From Bradyrhizobium iriomotense (lineage in GTDB: Bacteria > Pseudomonadota > Alphaproteobacteria > Rhizobiales > Xanthobacteraceae): a stretch of DNA of 64,000 bases. The stretch is taken from the NCBI RefSeq assembly GCF_018129405.1, contig NZ_JAFCLP010000006.1, forward strand, positions 124,001 to 188,000, given 5' to 3'. Below, piece after piece: positions 10,198 to 22,119 of this stretch (position 1 is its first letter; each line of letters starts with the position of its first letter). Position numbers and translations under genes: made by a program. The notes under the pieces are model-generated. The model worked only from the letters and a program-made list of their open reading frames with translations, searched no databases and was not told where the DNA came from.

Positions 10198-10965
10198 ATG
10201 AGCCGTCGGCGTCGCATTTATGAAGGCAAGGCAAAGGTTCTCTACGAAGGCCCGGAGCCCGGTACCCTGATCCAGCACTTCAAGGACGACGCCACCGCGT
10301 TCAATGCGAAAAAGCATCAGGTGATCGAGGGCAAGGGCGTCCTCAACAACCGGATCTCGGAGTACCTGTTTCAGCACCTCAACGACATCGGGGTGCCGAC
10401 CCATTTCATCCGCCGCCTCAACATGCGCGAGCAGTTGATTCGCGAGGTCGAGATCGTGCCGCTGGAAGTGGTGGTGCGGAATGTCGCCGCCGGCTCGCTG
10501 TCGCAGCGTCTCGGCATCGAGGAGGGCACGCAGCTGCCGCGCTCGATCATCGAATTCTATTACAAGAACGACCAGCTCAACGACCCCATGGTGTCGGAAG
10601 AGCACATCACCGCCTTCGGCTGGGCGACGCCGCAGGAGATCGACGACATCATGGCGCTCGCCATCCGTGTCAACGACTTCCTCACCGGCCTCTTCCTCGG
10701 CATCGGCATCCGTCTCGTCGATTTCAAGATGGAATGCGGCCGCCTGTTCGAGAACGAGATGATGCGGATCATCGTCGCCGACGAGATCTCTCCCGATAGC
10801 TGCCGTCTGTGGGACATCAAGTCGAACGAGAAGCTCGACAAGGACCGTTTCCGCCGCGACCTCGGCGGCCTGCTCGAGGCCTATACCGAAGTTGCAAAAC
10901 GCCTCGGCATCCTCATGGAGAACGAGCGTCCGGCGGGCTCCGGCCCGGTGCTGGTGAAGAGCTAA
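10198..10965 (+). CDS. purC: Phosphoribosylaminoimidazole-succinocarboxamide synthase
   Basis: 255 residues. SAICAR synthetase motifs are visible: [21 protein letters not shown] (nucleotide loop), [19 protein letters not shown], and [12 protein letters not shown] followed by [13 protein letters not shown]. It joins aspartate to CAIR with ATP in purine synthesis. The ATG at 10198 gives the conserved N-terminus; an in-frame ATG at 10168 would add ten residues and has a distant GGAG. purS follows 14 bp downstream, so the two are co-transcribed. Confidence 0.96.
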   Translation: MSRRRRIYEGKAKVLYEGPEPGTLIQHFKDDATAFNAKKHQVIEGKGVLNNRISEYLFQHLNDIGVPTHFIRRLNMREQLIREVEIVPLEVVVRNVAAGSLSQRLGIEEGTQLPRSIIEFYYKNDQLNDPMVSEEHITAFGWATPQEIDDIMALAIRVNDFLTGLFLGIGIRLVDFKMECGRLFENEMMRIIVADEISPDSCRLWDIKSNEKLDKDRFRRDLGGLLEAYTEVAKRLGILMENERPAGSGPVLVKS

Positions 10966-10979
10966 GAGGGATTATCGAC

Positions 10980-11222
10980 GTGAAGGCACGTGTCACCGTT
11001 ACCCTGAAGACGGGCATCCTCGATCCGCAAGGAAAGGCCATTGAAGGCGCGCTGAAGTCGCTCGGCGTCGACGGCGTTGCCAGCGTCCGCCAGGGCAAGG
11101 TGTTCGACATCGAGCTCGCCGGCGCCGACAAGGCCAAGGCGGAAGCGGCGCTGAAGGACGCCGCCGACAAGCTGCTGGCGAACACCGTGATCGAGAATTA
11201 TGCTATCGAGATGAAGGCATAA
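10980..11222 (+). CDS. purS: FGAM synthase subunit PurS
   Basis: 80 residues with a GTG start (KARVTVTLKTGILDPQGKAIEGALKSLG), the full PurS signature and normal length. PurS bridges PurL and PurQ in the three-subunit formylglycinamidine ribonucleotide synthase. The frame remains open upstream through purC, so the start is set by homology and by GAGGG 10 bases upstream. Confidence 0.95.
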   Translation: MKARVTVTLKTGILDPQGKAIEGALKSLGVDGVASVRQGKVFDIELAGADKAKAEAALKDAADKLLANTVIENYAIEMKA

Positions 11223-11233
11223 GGGTAGGCGAA

Positions 11234-11488
11234 ATGTCCGATGTGACGCCCGAGCTAATGTTCGAGGTGTCGAGGTCGATCCAGGCGCGGCTAGCGCAGG
11301 TCGATGGCAAAATCGACGAAATGAAGCAGGAAATACTGGCGTTGCGGACATCCCAAAACGCGGCTCGCCAGGATGTCACGAGTGTTTTTCAGGAAATCGC
11401 CGGCGTCCATGCCACGCTGGTGAGGCATGAGGGCAGGCTCGATCGTATCGAGCGGAGGCTTGAACTCAACGGCGCGCCTGCTCAATGA
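11234..11488 (+). CDS. Small coiled-coil hypothetical protein
   Basis: 84 residues, nearly all predicted helix with heptad-like spacing (SIQARLAQVDGKIDEMKQEILALRTSQ and VHATLVRHEGRLDRIERRLEL). It has no signal peptide or membrane segment. It lies 11 bp after purS and may be transcribed with it. A TAGGCGAA before the ATG gives only a weak Shine-Dalgarno. I do not recognise a family with a known role. Confidence 0.6.
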   Translation: MSDVTPELMFEVSRSIQARLAQVDGKIDEMKQEILALRTSQNAARQDVTSVFQEIAGVHATLVRHEGRLDRIERRLELNGAPAQ

Positions 11489-11512
11489 CATCGGGCCGGC
11501 GTAACAGCAGCC

Positions 11513-11597
11513 GTAGCCCGGATGGAGCGAAGCGAAATCCGGGGCCTCGCGCCGCGGAGAGACTGTCCCGGATTGCGCTGCGCTCCATCCGGGCTAC
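11513..11597. repeat. Palindromic repeat, family A (divergent copy)
   Basis: Starts GTAGCCCGGATGGAGCGAAG and ends GCTCCATCCGGGCTAC, with the arms forming a long imperfect stem. Related copies sit at 18429, 29643, 50395 and 51698. It lies between the coiled-coil gene and the convergent corA gene. Confidence 0.85.
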
Positions 11598-11609
11598 GAG
11601 GCACCTCGC

Positions 11610-12626
11610 TCACAACCATCCCACCCGCCGAAAACGCCAGTAAAGCGCGCCGCACGCCGCCAGCATCACGCCGAGCAGCATGTAGTAGCCGTACTCCCAC
11701 TCCAGCTCCGGCATGTGCTTGAAGTTCATGCCGTAGATGCCGGCAAGCGCAGTGGGGATGGCGATGATCGCCAGCCACGAGGCGAGCTTCTTTGAGACCG
11801 CCGTCTCCTGCGCCTGTCCGACCAGGAGGCTCGCTTCAAAAGCGAAGGCCAGCACTTCGCGCATGGAATCGATGCGCTCCTGGATGTTCCTGACGTGATC
11901 GGTGACGTCGCGGAACAGCGGCTGCATCGTCGCGCGCACCATCGACAGCTCGTCGTGCTCGAGCCGGCGGCAGACTTCCACCAGCGGTCCGATCGCGTTG
12001 CGGAGCCGCAGCAGGTCACGGCGCAGCATGTAGAGCCGCTCGATCTGCGCCCTGGTGATCGCGTGGGCGAGCACGTCATCTTCGATGCCCTCGACCTCCT
12101 GTTGGATGCTCTCGAGCACGGGCGAGTAATTGTCGACGATGAAATCGAGGATGGCATAGAGGATGTAGTCCTCACCGCGGGCGAGCGCCCGCGGGCAGCT
12201 TTCGCAGCGTTCGCGCACCGGCGTGTAGGACGTCGAGGCGCCGTGGCGCACCGAGACCAGATAGCCGTCGCCGACGAAGATGTGGGTCTCGCCGAAGGCG
12301 ATGCGGCTCTCGACCAGTTGCGCGGTGCGCGCCACGATGAACAGGGCCTCGCCATATTGCTCGATCTTCGGCCGCTGATGGGCGTGGTTGGCATCCTCGA
12401 TCGCGAGGTCGTGCAGGTCGAACTGCTTCTGCACCGCGCCGAGCAGCGCCATGTCCGGCTCATGCAGCCCGATCCAGACCACGTGGCCGGGCTTGGCCCG
12501 CCAACTCGAGGCTTCACTGATGGCGATGTTGGCGACGCGCCTTCCGTCGACATAGGCGCCGGCAGCGACGATGCCCTCGGTGGATACCGGCTCGGAGGGG
12601 GATGCGGGCCGCGACGGGACGTTCAT
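11610..12626 (-). CDS. CorA-family divalent metal ion transporter
   Basis: 338 residues. A large cytoplasmic N-terminal domain with long helices (PVLESIQQEVEGIEDDVL...MLRRDLLRLRNAIGPL) leads to two C-terminal membrane segments with the diagnostic YGMNF loop between them. The family forms pentameric Mg2+ (or Co2+/Ni2+/Zn2+) channels in the inner membrane. The C-terminal end is short and basic (WRFRRVGWL). The start at 12626 is chosen as the first ATG before the conserved part; an upstream start at 12680 is possible. The gene lies on the opposite strand inside the purine cluster. Confidence 0.88.
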   Translation of the reverse strand: MNVPSRPASPSEPVSTEGIVAAGAYVDGRRVANIAISEASSWRAKPGHVVWIGLHEPDMALLGAVQKQFDLHDLAIEDANHAHQRPKIEQYGEALFIVARTAQLVESRIAFGETHIFVGDGYLVSVRHGASTSYTPVRERCESCPRALARGEDYILYAILDFIVDNYSPVLESIQQEVEGIEDDVLAHAITRAQIERLYMLRRDLLRLRNAIGPLVEVCRRLEHDELSMVRATMQPLFRDVTDHVRNIQERIDSMREVLAFAFEASLLVGQAQETAVSKKLASWLAIIAIPTALAGIYGMNFKHMPELEWEYGYYMLLGVMLAACGALYWRFRRVGWL

Positions 12627-12788
12627 GGCTTCAATCCCGGATCGAAGGGCAAAAGTGCCGTGGCTATGGCCTGTGTACAAGGCCGCCTGGCGAGGCTAGC
12701 ACTGGTAAAATCCCCGTCAAATGGCTATGTCTCCTGACGAATTGGCCCTTTGGCCAGCCCGATTCCCATCACCGTCGGAACCTCTGCC

Positions 12789-13490
12789 ATGAAAGCCGCC
12801 ATCCTCGTCTTTCCCGGAATCAACCGTGAGCGCGACATGGCGCGCGCATTGAGGCTGATCTCCGGCAGCGAGCCGGCGATGGTCTGGCACGCCGAGACGT
12901 CGCTGCCGTCAGGCACCGATCTCGTGGTCGTGCCCGGCGGCTTCTCCTACGGCGATTACCTTCGTTGCGGCGCAATCGCCGCGCGAGCGCCGGTGATGGA
13001 TGCGGTGCGCGATTATGCGGCCAAGGGCGGGCTCGTGCTCGGCGTCTGCAACGGCTTTCAGATCCTCTGCGAATCCGGCCTCCTGCCGGGCGTGTTGATG
13101 CGCAATGCGCGGCTGAAATTCATCTGCCGCGACGTGCATCTGCGCGTCGAGCGCTCCGATACCCCGTTCACCCGCGGTTACAATGCCGGCCAGGTGATCC
13201 GCGTGCCGGTCGCCCATGGCGAGGGCAATTACGAGGCGGACGAAGAAACCATCAAGCGGCTCGAAGGCGAGGGGCGGGTGCTCTATCGCTACTGCTCCGC
13301 CGAGGGCGTGGTCGACGAGGCCGCCAACATCAACGGCGCGGCGCATTCGATCGCCGGCATCGTCAACGACAAGGGCAACGTGCTCGGCATGATGCCGCAT
13401 CCGGAAAACCACGTCGAAGACATCATGGGTTGCACCGACGGCCGCGGCCTGTTCGCCGGCCTCGCCCAGCATCTGGAAAACGCCGCGTGA
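12789..13490 (+). CDS. purQ: FGAM synthase glutaminase subunit PurQ
   Basis: 233 residues, a class I glutamine amidotransferase. The nucleophile Cys87 lies in [10 protein letters not shown], and His204 and Glu206 complete the triad in MPHPENHVE. It supplies ammonia to PurL for FGAR amidation. The ATG at 12789 yields the conserved N-terminus [19 protein letters not shown]. Its TGA stop overlaps the GTG of the next gene (GTGA). Confidence 0.96.
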   Translation: MKAAILVFPGINRERDMARALRLISGSEPAMVWHAETSLPSGTDLVVVPGGFSYGDYLRCGAIAARAPVMDAVRDYAAKGGLVLGVCNGFQILCESGLLPGVLMRNARLKFICRDVHLRVERSDTPFTRGYNAGQVIRVPVAHGEGNYEADEETIKRLEGEGRVLYRYCSAEGVVDEAANINGAAHSIAGIVNDKGNVLGMMPHPENHVEDIMGCTDGRGLFAGLAQHLENAA

Positions 13491-14461
13491 TCCCGTTCGT
13501 GGTGAAGCGTGCTCTCGCCGCGATCGCGGCGCTGGCGTTCGCAACAGGCGCATTCGCGCAGGACTATCCCAAGCGTCCGATCACCATGATCGTGCCGTTC
13601 GCGGCCGGCGGCACCTCGGACGTGATCGCGCGCACCGTTGCCGAGCAGATGGGCATCGCGCTCGGTCAGACCATCGTGATCGAGAACGTTGCGGGCGCCG
13701 GCGGCTCGACCGCTCTGGCGCGCGCCTCCCGCGCCGAGCCTGACGGCTACACCATTGCGATCGGCAATGCCGGCACCAATGCCGCGACCTACACGATCTA
13801 TCCAAAACTGCCGTTCACGCCTGATTCCTTCGTGCCGATCGCGATGGTGGCGAAGACGTTCGGCATCATCGCCGTGCGCAAGGATTTTCCGGCCAAGGAC
13901 CTGAAAGAGTTCATCGCCTATGCCAAGGCCAATCCGGGCAAGATCAATCTCGGCCATGCCGGCGTCGGCTCGTCGAACTATCTGATCTGCAAGAGCTTCG
14001 TCACCGCCGCCGGGGTCGATGCGACGCTGGTCGGCTATCGCGGCGCAGCCCCCGCGCTCACCGACGCCGTCGGCAGCCAGATCGACGGCGTCTGCGATGC
14101 CGCCGCTTCCGTCTCGCAGTCGATCAACGAGAAGCTGGTGAGGGGTCTCGTGGTCGGCTCGACCGTGCGGCTTGCGACGCTGCCGGAGCTGCCGACGTCG
14201 GCTGAAGCCGGCCTGCCGGAGTTCGAGGCGCAGGGCTGGAACGGCCTGTTCGCGCCGAAGGGCACGCCGCCGGCCGTGATCGCCAAGCTGAACGCAGCGG
14301 CGCGCACCGCGGTCGAGACCGACGCGGTGAAGAAGCGTTTTGCCGACCTCTCCACCGTCGCCCCCGATGACAACGAGCATACGCCGGAGCTGCTGCAGCA
14401 GCTCGTGACGCGCGACGTCGAGAAATACCGGAAGATGCTGGCGGACGACGCCAAGCAGTAG
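13487..14461 (+). CDS. TctC/Bug-type periplasmic solute-binding protein
   Basis: 324 residues with a Sec signal peptide (cleavage probably AFA^QDYP near residue 25) and the Bug-family N-terminus [23 protein letters not shown]. Family members bind carboxylates (citrate, tricarboxylates, aromatic acids) for tripartite TctABC carriers or for sensing. The GTG start overlaps the purQ stop by four bases, so translation is probably coupled to purQ. No tctA or tctB genes are present in the window. The ligand is unknown. Confidence 0.85.
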   Translation: MIPFVVKRALAAIAALAFATGAFAQDYPKRPITMIVPFAAGGTSDVIARTVAEQMGIALGQTIVIENVAGAGGSTALARASRAEPDGYTIAIGNAGTNAATYTIYPKLPFTPDSFVPIAMVAKTFGIIAVRKDFPAKDLKEFIAYAKANPGKINLGHAGVGSSNYLICKSFVTAAGVDATLVGYRGAAPALTDAVGSQIDGVCDAAASVSQSINEKLVRGLVVGSTVRLATLPELPTSAEAGLPEFEAQGWNGLFAPKGTPPAVIAKLNAAARTAVETDAVKKRFADLSTVAPDDNEHTPELLQQLVTRDVEKYRKMLADDAKQ

Positions 14462-14473
14462 CCGCCGCGCCAT

Positions 14474-14490
14474 CGCAGCGTTGCGCTGCG
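14474..14490. terminator. Hairpin between convergent genes (possible bidirectional terminator)
   Basis: CGCAGCG-TTG-CGCTGCG is a perfect 7-bp stem filling the gap between the TctC stop and the EamA stop. There is no T-run, so intrinsic termination is uncertain. Confidence 0.4.
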
Positions 14491-15456
14491 TCAGCGCAGC
14501 TTCAGCTTCTCCGCCGGCACCGTCATCGCGGCGACGCCAGCCATCACCAGCAATAGACCCAGCGCCAGATTCGACGGCACGCTTTCGCCGAGCAGCAGCA
14601 CCGACAAGCCGACGCCGATCGGGATGCGCAAGTACCCTTGCGCGTTGGTGGTCAGCGTGCCGAGCCGGCCGAGGCAGACATAGAACAGCATCAGGCCCAA
14701 TGCACTGGAGACGATGCCCATGACGATGGTGGCGACGATCGCCGTCGGCGTCGGATGCAGCGTCCAGGGCTGGTCGATGATCAGCGAGGGCGGCAGCAAG
14801 ACGAGACCGCCGAACAGCAGCGAGCCGGCCGCCACGACCATCGGGTCGTACTCGGACAACCTGAGGCCGAAGATCGTCGCGCAGGCAAAGGAGATGGTGG
14901 CGAGCAGGATCGCGATCTCCGCCACGATCTCGCTCTCGAAGCCGCGCAGCGCATCGAGGCCGACGATGGCGACGGTGCCGGCAAGGCCGAGGATAGCTCC
15001 CGCGAGCTTCAGCAGCGTCGCCGGCTCGTGCCGGGTGATCAGCGAGGTGATGAGGAAGGCGAAGATCGGCGTGGTCGAGGCCAGCACCACCGTGTTCGAG
15101 GCCGGCACATATTGCTGCGACCAGGTGATGATCAGGAACGGGAAGGTCGAGTTGATCAGCTGCTGGGTCGCGAACAGCTTCCAGGCTTTCGCGTCGGTGG
15201 GAATTTTGGTGCCGCGCATCCACAGGATCGCGAACAGGAAGGCGGCGGCGATCAGCGAGCGCGCCGAGATGAAGGTGATGGGCGGGATCGTGTCCAGCGC
15301 CAGCTTGGCCAGCGGATAAGTCGAGCTCCAGCAGCAGGCGAGGGCGAACAGCAGCGCATAGTCGCGCCAGTTGCGCGCGCCGGTGGCGGGCATGGATGGT
15401 GGCGGCGATGCGACGGAGGCCGCTGTGCGGCTCCTTGGCGATGTGCTCTGCGGCAC
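14491..15456 (-). CDS. EamA/DMT-superfamily membrane transporter
   Basis: 321 residues with ten predicted membrane segments in two repeated halves. The EamA patterns are visible: LACCWSSTYPLAKLALDTIPPITFISARSLIAA in the first half and SSALGLMLFYVCLGRLG...LRIPIGVGLSVLLLGE in the second. Members export amino acids, metabolites or drugs. A GTG start at 15456 has GGGGAG ten bases upstream; the ATG at 15393 has no Shine-Dalgarno. Substrate unknown. It is convergent with the TctC gene. Confidence 0.85.
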   Translation of the reverse strand: MPQSTSPRSRTAASVASPPPSMPATGARNWRDYALLFALACCWSSTYPLAKLALDTIPPITFISARSLIAAAFLFAILWMRGTKIPTDAKAWKLFATQQLINSTFPFLIITWSQQYVPASNTVVLASTTPIFAFLITSLITRHEPATLLKLAGAILGLAGTVAIVGLDALRGFESEIVAEIAILLATISFACATIFGLRLSEYDPMVVAAGSLLFGGLVLLPPSLIIDQPWTLHPTPTAIVATIVMGIVSSALGLMLFYVCLGRLGTLTTNAQGYLRIPIGVGLSVLLLGESVPSNLALGLLLVMAGVAAMTVPAEKLKLR

Positions 15457-15531
15457 CTTGATTCTGCTCCCCGGCGCGAACGCGCTTGCCGCAAGTCTGG
15501 GCGAGAGGGCGGCAAAAGGGAAGGCGCCGAG

Positions 15532-15993
15532 CTATGCGTTTGGCTGAGGGAGCGACTTCCACTTCGCCCGCTTGATCGTCCCGGAGAAGGTGAACAGAAG
15601 GCGCTCACCGGCGGTCATCTGCCCGCGCAGGAAGATCAGCGACTTGCCGGCGCGGGTAACCTCGCCGGTGCACTCGATCAGCTCGCCCTCATGTCCCGCG
15701 TCGAGGAATTCGCAGCCGAAATTGACGGTCACGCCTTTGCCGTTCAGGGCATGGCGGCCGATCGCGAACAGGCTGTAATCGGCGAAGGCCATGAAGCAGC
15801 CGCCATGGACGTTCCCCGAGCCGTTCAGGTGCTTCTTTTCGACCCGGAAGGCGCAGCGGACGTTGCCATCCGCCTCCAGGCGGTGCCAGAAGGGGCCGAT
15901 ATGGTTCTCAAAGCTGTCGCGGATCCAGGTCTGCCAGCCCGCAAATTCGCCCTCGGTGGCGACATGCATCTCGGGGCGGGGGGAAGCGGCCAT
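15532..15993 (-). CDS. PaaI-like hotdog-fold thioesterase
   Basis: 153 residues. The hotdog thioesterase motif NVHGGCFMAFADYSLF is followed by a VTVNFGCEFLDAG strand and RAGKSLIFLRGQM. The family hydrolyses acyl-CoA thioesters. The ATG at 15993 is chosen; a TTG at 16011 would add six residues, and neither has a clear ribosome-binding site. It lies 75 bp upstream of the EamA gene on the same strand and could be co-transcribed. Confidence 0.8.
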   Translation of the reverse strand: MAASPRPEMHVATEGEFAGWQTWIRDSFENHIGPFWHRLEADGNVRCAFRVEKKHLNGSGNVHGGCFMAFADYSLFAIGRHALNGKGVTVNFGCEFLDAGHEGELIECTGEVTRAGKSLIFLRGQMTAGERLLFTFSGTIKRAKWKSLPQPNA

Positions 15994-16195
15994 TTTGGTC
16001 AATTCGTGCAAGGAAATGGGCCTTCAATTACGGGTGCTTTGCCCTTAAATCCGATCCGTCAGCGCCGTGCAATTCCCGTTCCCGCGGGGCCTCCGGCGCA
16101 AAACGTGGGACAGCGGGAAAATGCGCCATAAAGGGCTTTTCCAAGGCCCCCGATGTTCCTAAGAACGGCCAAACGCCGCCGAAAGCCCCGAATCC

Positions 16196-18406
<2,211 letters not shown>

Positions 18407-18428
18407 GACGCGCCGCAATCTCAGACCC

Positions 18429-18540
18429 GTAGCCCGGATGAGCGAAGCGACATCCGGGTCTTGGTTGGGCAGGGGTCCCGGATATCGCTACGCTCATCCG
18501 GGCTACGCGAGCTGGATTGCTTCGCTGCGCTCGCAATGAC
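18429..18540. repeat. Palindromic repeat, family A, with adjoining repeat tail
   Basis: GTAGCCCGGATGAGCGAAGC... to ...GCTCATCCGGGCTAC (18429-18506) forms the stem. The following GATTGCTTCGCTGCGCTCGC (to about 18540) looks like a second short repeat. It sits just after purL and may terminate or protect its mRNA. Confidence 0.82.
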
Positions 18541-18563
18541 GAGTGGAGGCCGGTGCCGCTTCC

Positions 18564-19754
18564 TCAAAGCACCTTCGTCGCGCCCGGGATCTGCCGCAAC
18601 GCTCGCGTCAACGCCCAGCTCGCCGCGACTGTCAGTACAAACCCGATCGTGGCCTTGACGATCGCCGGCAGATCATAATCGAACAGCCAGTATTGCAGCC
18701 AAAGTGCGATCGGATAGTGCACCAGGAACATGCCGTACGCGTCGCTCTGCATCGGATCGAGTAGCTTGGCTGAACCTGATTGCTTGAACCTCTGGAAAAA
18801 GGCCAGGATCAGAAACATGATGGCCACGCTGAAGACAGCGAAGCAGAGGGCATAGAGCCCCTCATACCAGTTCGGCAACGGCGACGGATTTCCCAGTATT
18901 TCGCGCTTGATGAAGATCAGCGTCCACAACAGGCAATACGGAACGATCGCCATGACCATCCAGTCCCAGCTGACCTTGGCCATCCGGCCGTCCGCCGCGA
19001 GCAATCCGCGATCCATGTTCGCAACGCCGATGCCGGCACCGAAAAAGAAGTAGCTCGCATAGAGCATCACGCGTCCGTGCTGCACCGAGAACGGCCCGAA
19101 CTCGAACCAGTTGCTTGGTCCATAACGCATCAGCCCGGGAACATAGAACGCTGCCGTGACGGCGAGCATGACCGCGAAGAACACCTCGGGCCGGCGGCGG
19201 CCGTGCAGCGAGAGGCGGTTGATCGGATCGAGCAGATTGGGCGACAGCCGGTGCAGCAGGCAGGCAACCAGGTCGAAGCCGAACAAGACCCAGAGAAACC
19301 AGATCGGCCCGCTCGGCCACGGGCCCTTTGTGATCATATTCCAATAGTACTCTGAAAAGCCGATCTCGGGATGGTGCCGCAGGGAGATGGCGTAATAGGC
19401 GAGCGGAATGACCGTGAACGCGCAGATCACGAAGGGCAGCGCGAGCCGAAGCAGGCGATCCTGCAAATAGTTCAGCGGCCCCTTCCGGGCGATACCAGAC
19501 CAGGCGAACAGGCCCGACAGGAAAAAGAACATCGCCATGAAGAAACTGTCGGTGGCGAGCACGATCATGTCGAAGCCGAAGAAGTACTTCGGATCGGTAT
19601 GACCGAAATAGGTGTAGGGAATGACGGCGTGATGCAGGAGCACCACCAGCGTCAGGAAGGTGCGGGCGCGATCAATCGCAAAATTGCGCGCCTTGCTCTT
19701 CGGCGCGGCATGCGCCTCCGGGCCGATCGTCGCTGTATGTGACATCGTCGTCAT
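18564..19754 (-). CDS. Acyltransferase-3 / OpgC-like membrane protein
   Basis: 396 residues with about ten hydrophobic segments. The N-terminal part has the acyltransferase-3 pattern [25 protein letters not shown], with the conserved Arg-x10-His (the His pair of the first helix), then [15 protein letters not shown]. These proteins acylate sugars, glucans or antibiotics at the membrane. The ATG at 19754 follows GGAGCGCGGGGCGACC; one at 19745 is an alternative. The gene stands alone. The acceptor is unknown. Confidence 0.85.
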   Translation of the reverse strand: MTTMSHTATIGPEAHAAPKSKARNFAIDRARTFLTLVVLLHHAVIPYTYFGHTDPKYFFGFDMIVLATDSFFMAMFFFLSGLFAWSGIARKGPLNYLQDRLLRLALPFVICAFTVIPLAYYAISLRHHPEIGFSEYYWNMITKGPWPSGPIWFLWVLFGFDLVACLLHRLSPNLLDPINRLSLHGRRRPEVFFAVMLAVTAAFYVPGLMRYGPSNWFEFGPFSVQHGRVMLYASYFFFGAGIGVANMDRGLLAADGRMAKVSWDWMVMAIVPYCLLWTLIFIKREILGNPSPLPNWYEGLYALCFAVFSVAIMFLILAFFQRFKQSGSAKLLDPMQSDAYGMFLVHYPIALWLQYWLFDYDLPAIVKATIGFVLTVAASWALTRALRQIPGATKVL

Positions 19755-19931
19755 GGTCGCCCCGCGCTCCTGTCCCGGCTGGACTGTGCCCCCGGGAACC
19801 GGATTCAGCAAGGTCGTTTCAACCGTTACTTGAGGCCTGACACGGTTAGGAACCAGTTCCGCTCATCGAGGTTAGCGTTCGCGAAAAAGGGCGCGAGGGC
19901 CGCGAGGAGCGGCCCAATGACGGAGCCGGTG

Positions 19932-20105
19932 ATGACGATCCTGAAATGGGCGCTGATTTTCCTACTCGTCTCGATCGTGGCCGGCGTGCTCGGCTTCACC
20001 GGCATTTCGGCCGCCTCCGCCGACATCGCCCGCTTCCTGTTCTACGTCTTCGTGGTGATCTTCCTGGTGCTGCTGATCCTGGGGCTGACGATCTTCAGGG
20101 CGTAG
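19932..20105 (+). CDS. DUF1328 (UPF0391) small membrane protein
   Basis: 57 residues with two membrane helices ([19 protein letters not shown] and [21 protein letters not shown]). This is the typical DUF1328 protein at its usual length, often stress-induced in Proteobacteria but of unknown function. The start is the ATG at 19932 behind GGAG (19922-19925). It is convergent with the hydrolase gene. Confidence 0.85.
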   Translation: MTILKWALIFLLVSIVAGVLGFTGISAASADIARFLFYVFVVIFLVLLILGLTIFRA

Positions 20106-20119
20106 CGGGCCTCCGGCCC

Positions 20120-21220
20120 TCAATTGCCTGCGAGCGGTCTCACGTGGGTGACCAGCGCCGCCAAGAACTCGTCGGGACGATCGAACGGAATGAAATGGCT
20201 CCCGCCGCGCACCCAGACAAATTCCTTACGCGGGGCCGTGATTTGATTGAAGAGTTGTTCGGCCGGCCCAGCCGGTGTGTTGTAGTCCGCATCGCCCTCG
20301 ATGAAGATTACCGGGATCGGAAACGCGAGCCCCAGCGAGGCGACGTCGCGCTTGAACATGGGGCCCTCTCGTCCGCGTAGATATTTCGCTGAGAAGGCCA
20401 TGCCTTTGCGCCAGTTGTACCAGTCCAGCAGCGAGAAATCCGGCATGAACGGGGGCGGGATGGGACCCGCCAACTGGACGCTCTCGATGGAGGGGAGCCC
20501 CAGCGCTCTGCTCCATTTGTCCGCAACCAGTCGATTTTGTGGATTGATCAGAGGTCGCGCGACGATTGGCCCCAATTCCGCCTGGGCCTCGCTGTTACCG
20601 GCGGACTGCGCCAACGCTTGCAGATGCGCGATCGTGATCTCGAATTGCTTCTCGAACGTCACCCTGCCGACCACTTGTCCCGTGCCGACATAGGCATAAA
20701 ACAGATCCGGGCGCTGCTTCACCATGTGAATGCCCAGGAACGAGCCCCAGGAATGCCCAACCAGGACAATCTTGTCCTTGTGCAGATGGGTTCGCAGGTA
20801 CTCGACCAGCTCGACGCCATCCTGCGTCATCCGCTCGAGTGTCATGGTTGGCGCGAGCGCGTCTCCAGCGGCGCCATAGGTCCGGCCGGCGCCGCGCTGG
20901 TCCCATTGCACGATGGTGAAATGCTTTTCCCAAGGCCGCCAACCCGAAGAGATCGCCAAGGTAGAGCCTCCGGGCCCGCCGTGGACGAACAGCAGGACCG
21001 GGTTATCCCGATCCTCGCCGCGGATTTGAATCCATTGCTTGATGCCGCCGACGTCGACGAACTCTCCCTCCTGCACGCCCTTGGGTGAGCGGATCGCGAG
21101 AGTTTCGGCAGCAAGATGCTGGCGATAGGCGCGAAAACCCAGCCCGGCTGTGGCCAGCACGACGACGACGCCGGCCAGTCCCAGCAACGAGACCCCGATC
21201 AGTCTTGCGGCCTTCGGCAT
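20120..21220 (-). CDS. Membrane-anchored alpha/beta hydrolase (proline iminopeptidase-like)
   Basis: 366 residues. One N-terminal membrane helix (about 7-29) anchors a serine hydrolase domain. The oxyanion motif HGGPG is at 80-84, the nucleophile Ser157 is in GHSWGS, the acid lies in EGDADYNTP, and the His in GGSHF. HGGPG together with DQRGAG is typical of the proline iminopeptidase group, though many such proteins have other esters or amides as substrates. Orientation is probably periplasmic. Confidence 0.83.
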   Translation of the reverse strand: MPKAARLIGVSLLGLAGVVVVLATAGLGFRAYRQHLAAETLAIRSPKGVQEGEFVDVGGIKQWIQIRGEDRDNPVLLFVHGGPGGSTLAISSGWRPWEKHFTIVQWDQRGAGRTYGAAGDALAPTMTLERMTQDGVELVEYLRTHLHKDKIVLVGHSWGSFLGIHMVKQRPDLFYAYVGTGQVVGRVTFEKQFEITIAHLQALAQSAGNSEAQAELGPIVARPLINPQNRLVADKWSRALGLPSIESVQLAGPIPPPFMPDFSLLDWYNWRKGMAFSAKYLRGREGPMFKRDVASLGLAFPIPVIFIEGDADYNTPAGPAEQLFNQITAPRKEFVWVRGGSHFIPFDRPDEFLAALVTHVRPLAGN

Positions 21221-21246
21221 CTTGTGCCCTGTGGGGAGTGAGGGGA

Positions 21247-21264
21247 GGCGACCTGATGGTCGCC
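21247..21264. terminator. Hairpin downstream of the DUF427 gene
   Basis: GGCGACC-TGAT-GGTCGCC is a perfect 7-bp stem between the DUF427 gene and the hydrolase gene, both on the minus strand. No T-run follows, so it is only a possible terminator. Confidence 0.35.
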
Positions 21265-21286
21265 CCGGCGTCAGAACGCCGTGAAC

Positions 21287-21646
21287 CTAACCCACTTCCT
21301 CGATCTTCACCTTGTCCGGATAGAAGGCGAGATGGCCGGTAATCTCGGTCATGGCGGGGAAGGGCGTCTCGTAGGTCCAGATCGCGTTGTCGAGCGTCTC
21401 GCCGTCGGCCTTGACGCTGAAGTAGCTCGCGTCCCCCTTGTAGGGGCAATGGGTGATACGGTCGGTGCGCTCCAGCAGCGCCATGTTGGCGTCATCGCGG
21501 GGTACATATTGCACCGCCGGATATTTAGCCTCCTTCAGGGTCAGCGCCTTGCTGGTCTCGGCGATCACGATGTTGCCCGCCGTGACGCGGACGCGCCGGG
21601 GGTTTTTGGTGATGGTGATGGGGTGGTCCGGCCCTGGAAGCTTCAT
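21287..21646 (-). CDS. DUF427 domain protein
   Basis: 119 residues, a single DUF427 domain: RRVRVTAGNIVIAETSKALTLKEAKYPAVQYVPRDDANMALLERTDRITHCPYKGDASYFSV. The CPYKG.A.Y segment is the hallmark. The family folds as a small beta-tent and its biochemical role is unknown. It starts at the ATG at 21646. Confidence 0.9.
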   Translation of the reverse strand: MKLPGPDHPITITKNPRRVRVTAGNIVIAETSKALTLKEAKYPAVQYVPRDDANMALLERTDRITHCPYKGDASYFSVKADGETLDNAIWTYETPFPAMTEITGHLAFYPDKVKIEEVG

Positions 21647-21843
21647 GATTTCACGCCTTTCCGATCAATCTGCCGCGCGCGGCACTTTGTCGTGCCTTTG
21701 TCCCGATGCGATCAGGGATATAGTGCCGGAAAGCGTGACGTAGAAGGCTGTTCACGCTAAGTTTGGCCCGCCGGCCCCGGGGACCCCGGCGAGCGATTCG
21801 ATGACGAGGCTGCTTTGCAGCCGAGATAAGGAGCTAGACCCGA

Positions 21844-22080
21844 ATGCCCATGGACGCCCACGATATCGAGGCGATGATCAAGGCAGCGATCCCCGATGCC
21901 GAGGTGACCATCCGTGACCTCGCCGGCGACGGCGATCACTATGCCGCGACCGTGATCTCGGAATCCTTCCGCGGCAAGTCCCGCGTCCAGCAGCACCAGA
22001 TCGTCTATCAGTCCCTGCGTGGCCAGATGGGCGGCGTCCTGCATGCGCTGGCGCTGCAAACCGGGGTGCCGGGCACCTGA
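21844..22080 (+). CDS. BolA-family protein
   Basis: 78 residues with the BolA class II-like fold: AHDIEAMIKAAIPDAEVTIRDLAGDGDHYAATVISESFRGKSRVQQHQIVYQSL. The conserved His in SRVQQHQ is the cluster ligand used when BolA pairs with a CGFS glutaredoxin. Such complexes carry or sense [2Fe-2S] clusters. AAGGAG at 21828-21833 supports the ATG at 21844. The partner gene grxD is 4 kb downstream, separated here by LtrA and egtBD. Confidence 0.92.
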   Translation: MPMDAHDIEAMIKAAIPDAEVTIRDLAGDGDHYAATVISESFRGKSRVQQHQIVYQSLRGQMGGVLHALALQTGVPGT

Positions 22081-22119
22081 CCTGACGAGCGCCTGATCCG
22101 AACGCGCCGGGGAACGACG

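Noticed and set aside
13289-15562. A 757-codon minus-strand frame across purQ, TctC and EamA
   Set aside because: It spans two strongly supported genes on the other strand and a third in another frame; sequence is Arg/His/Gly-rich without domains.
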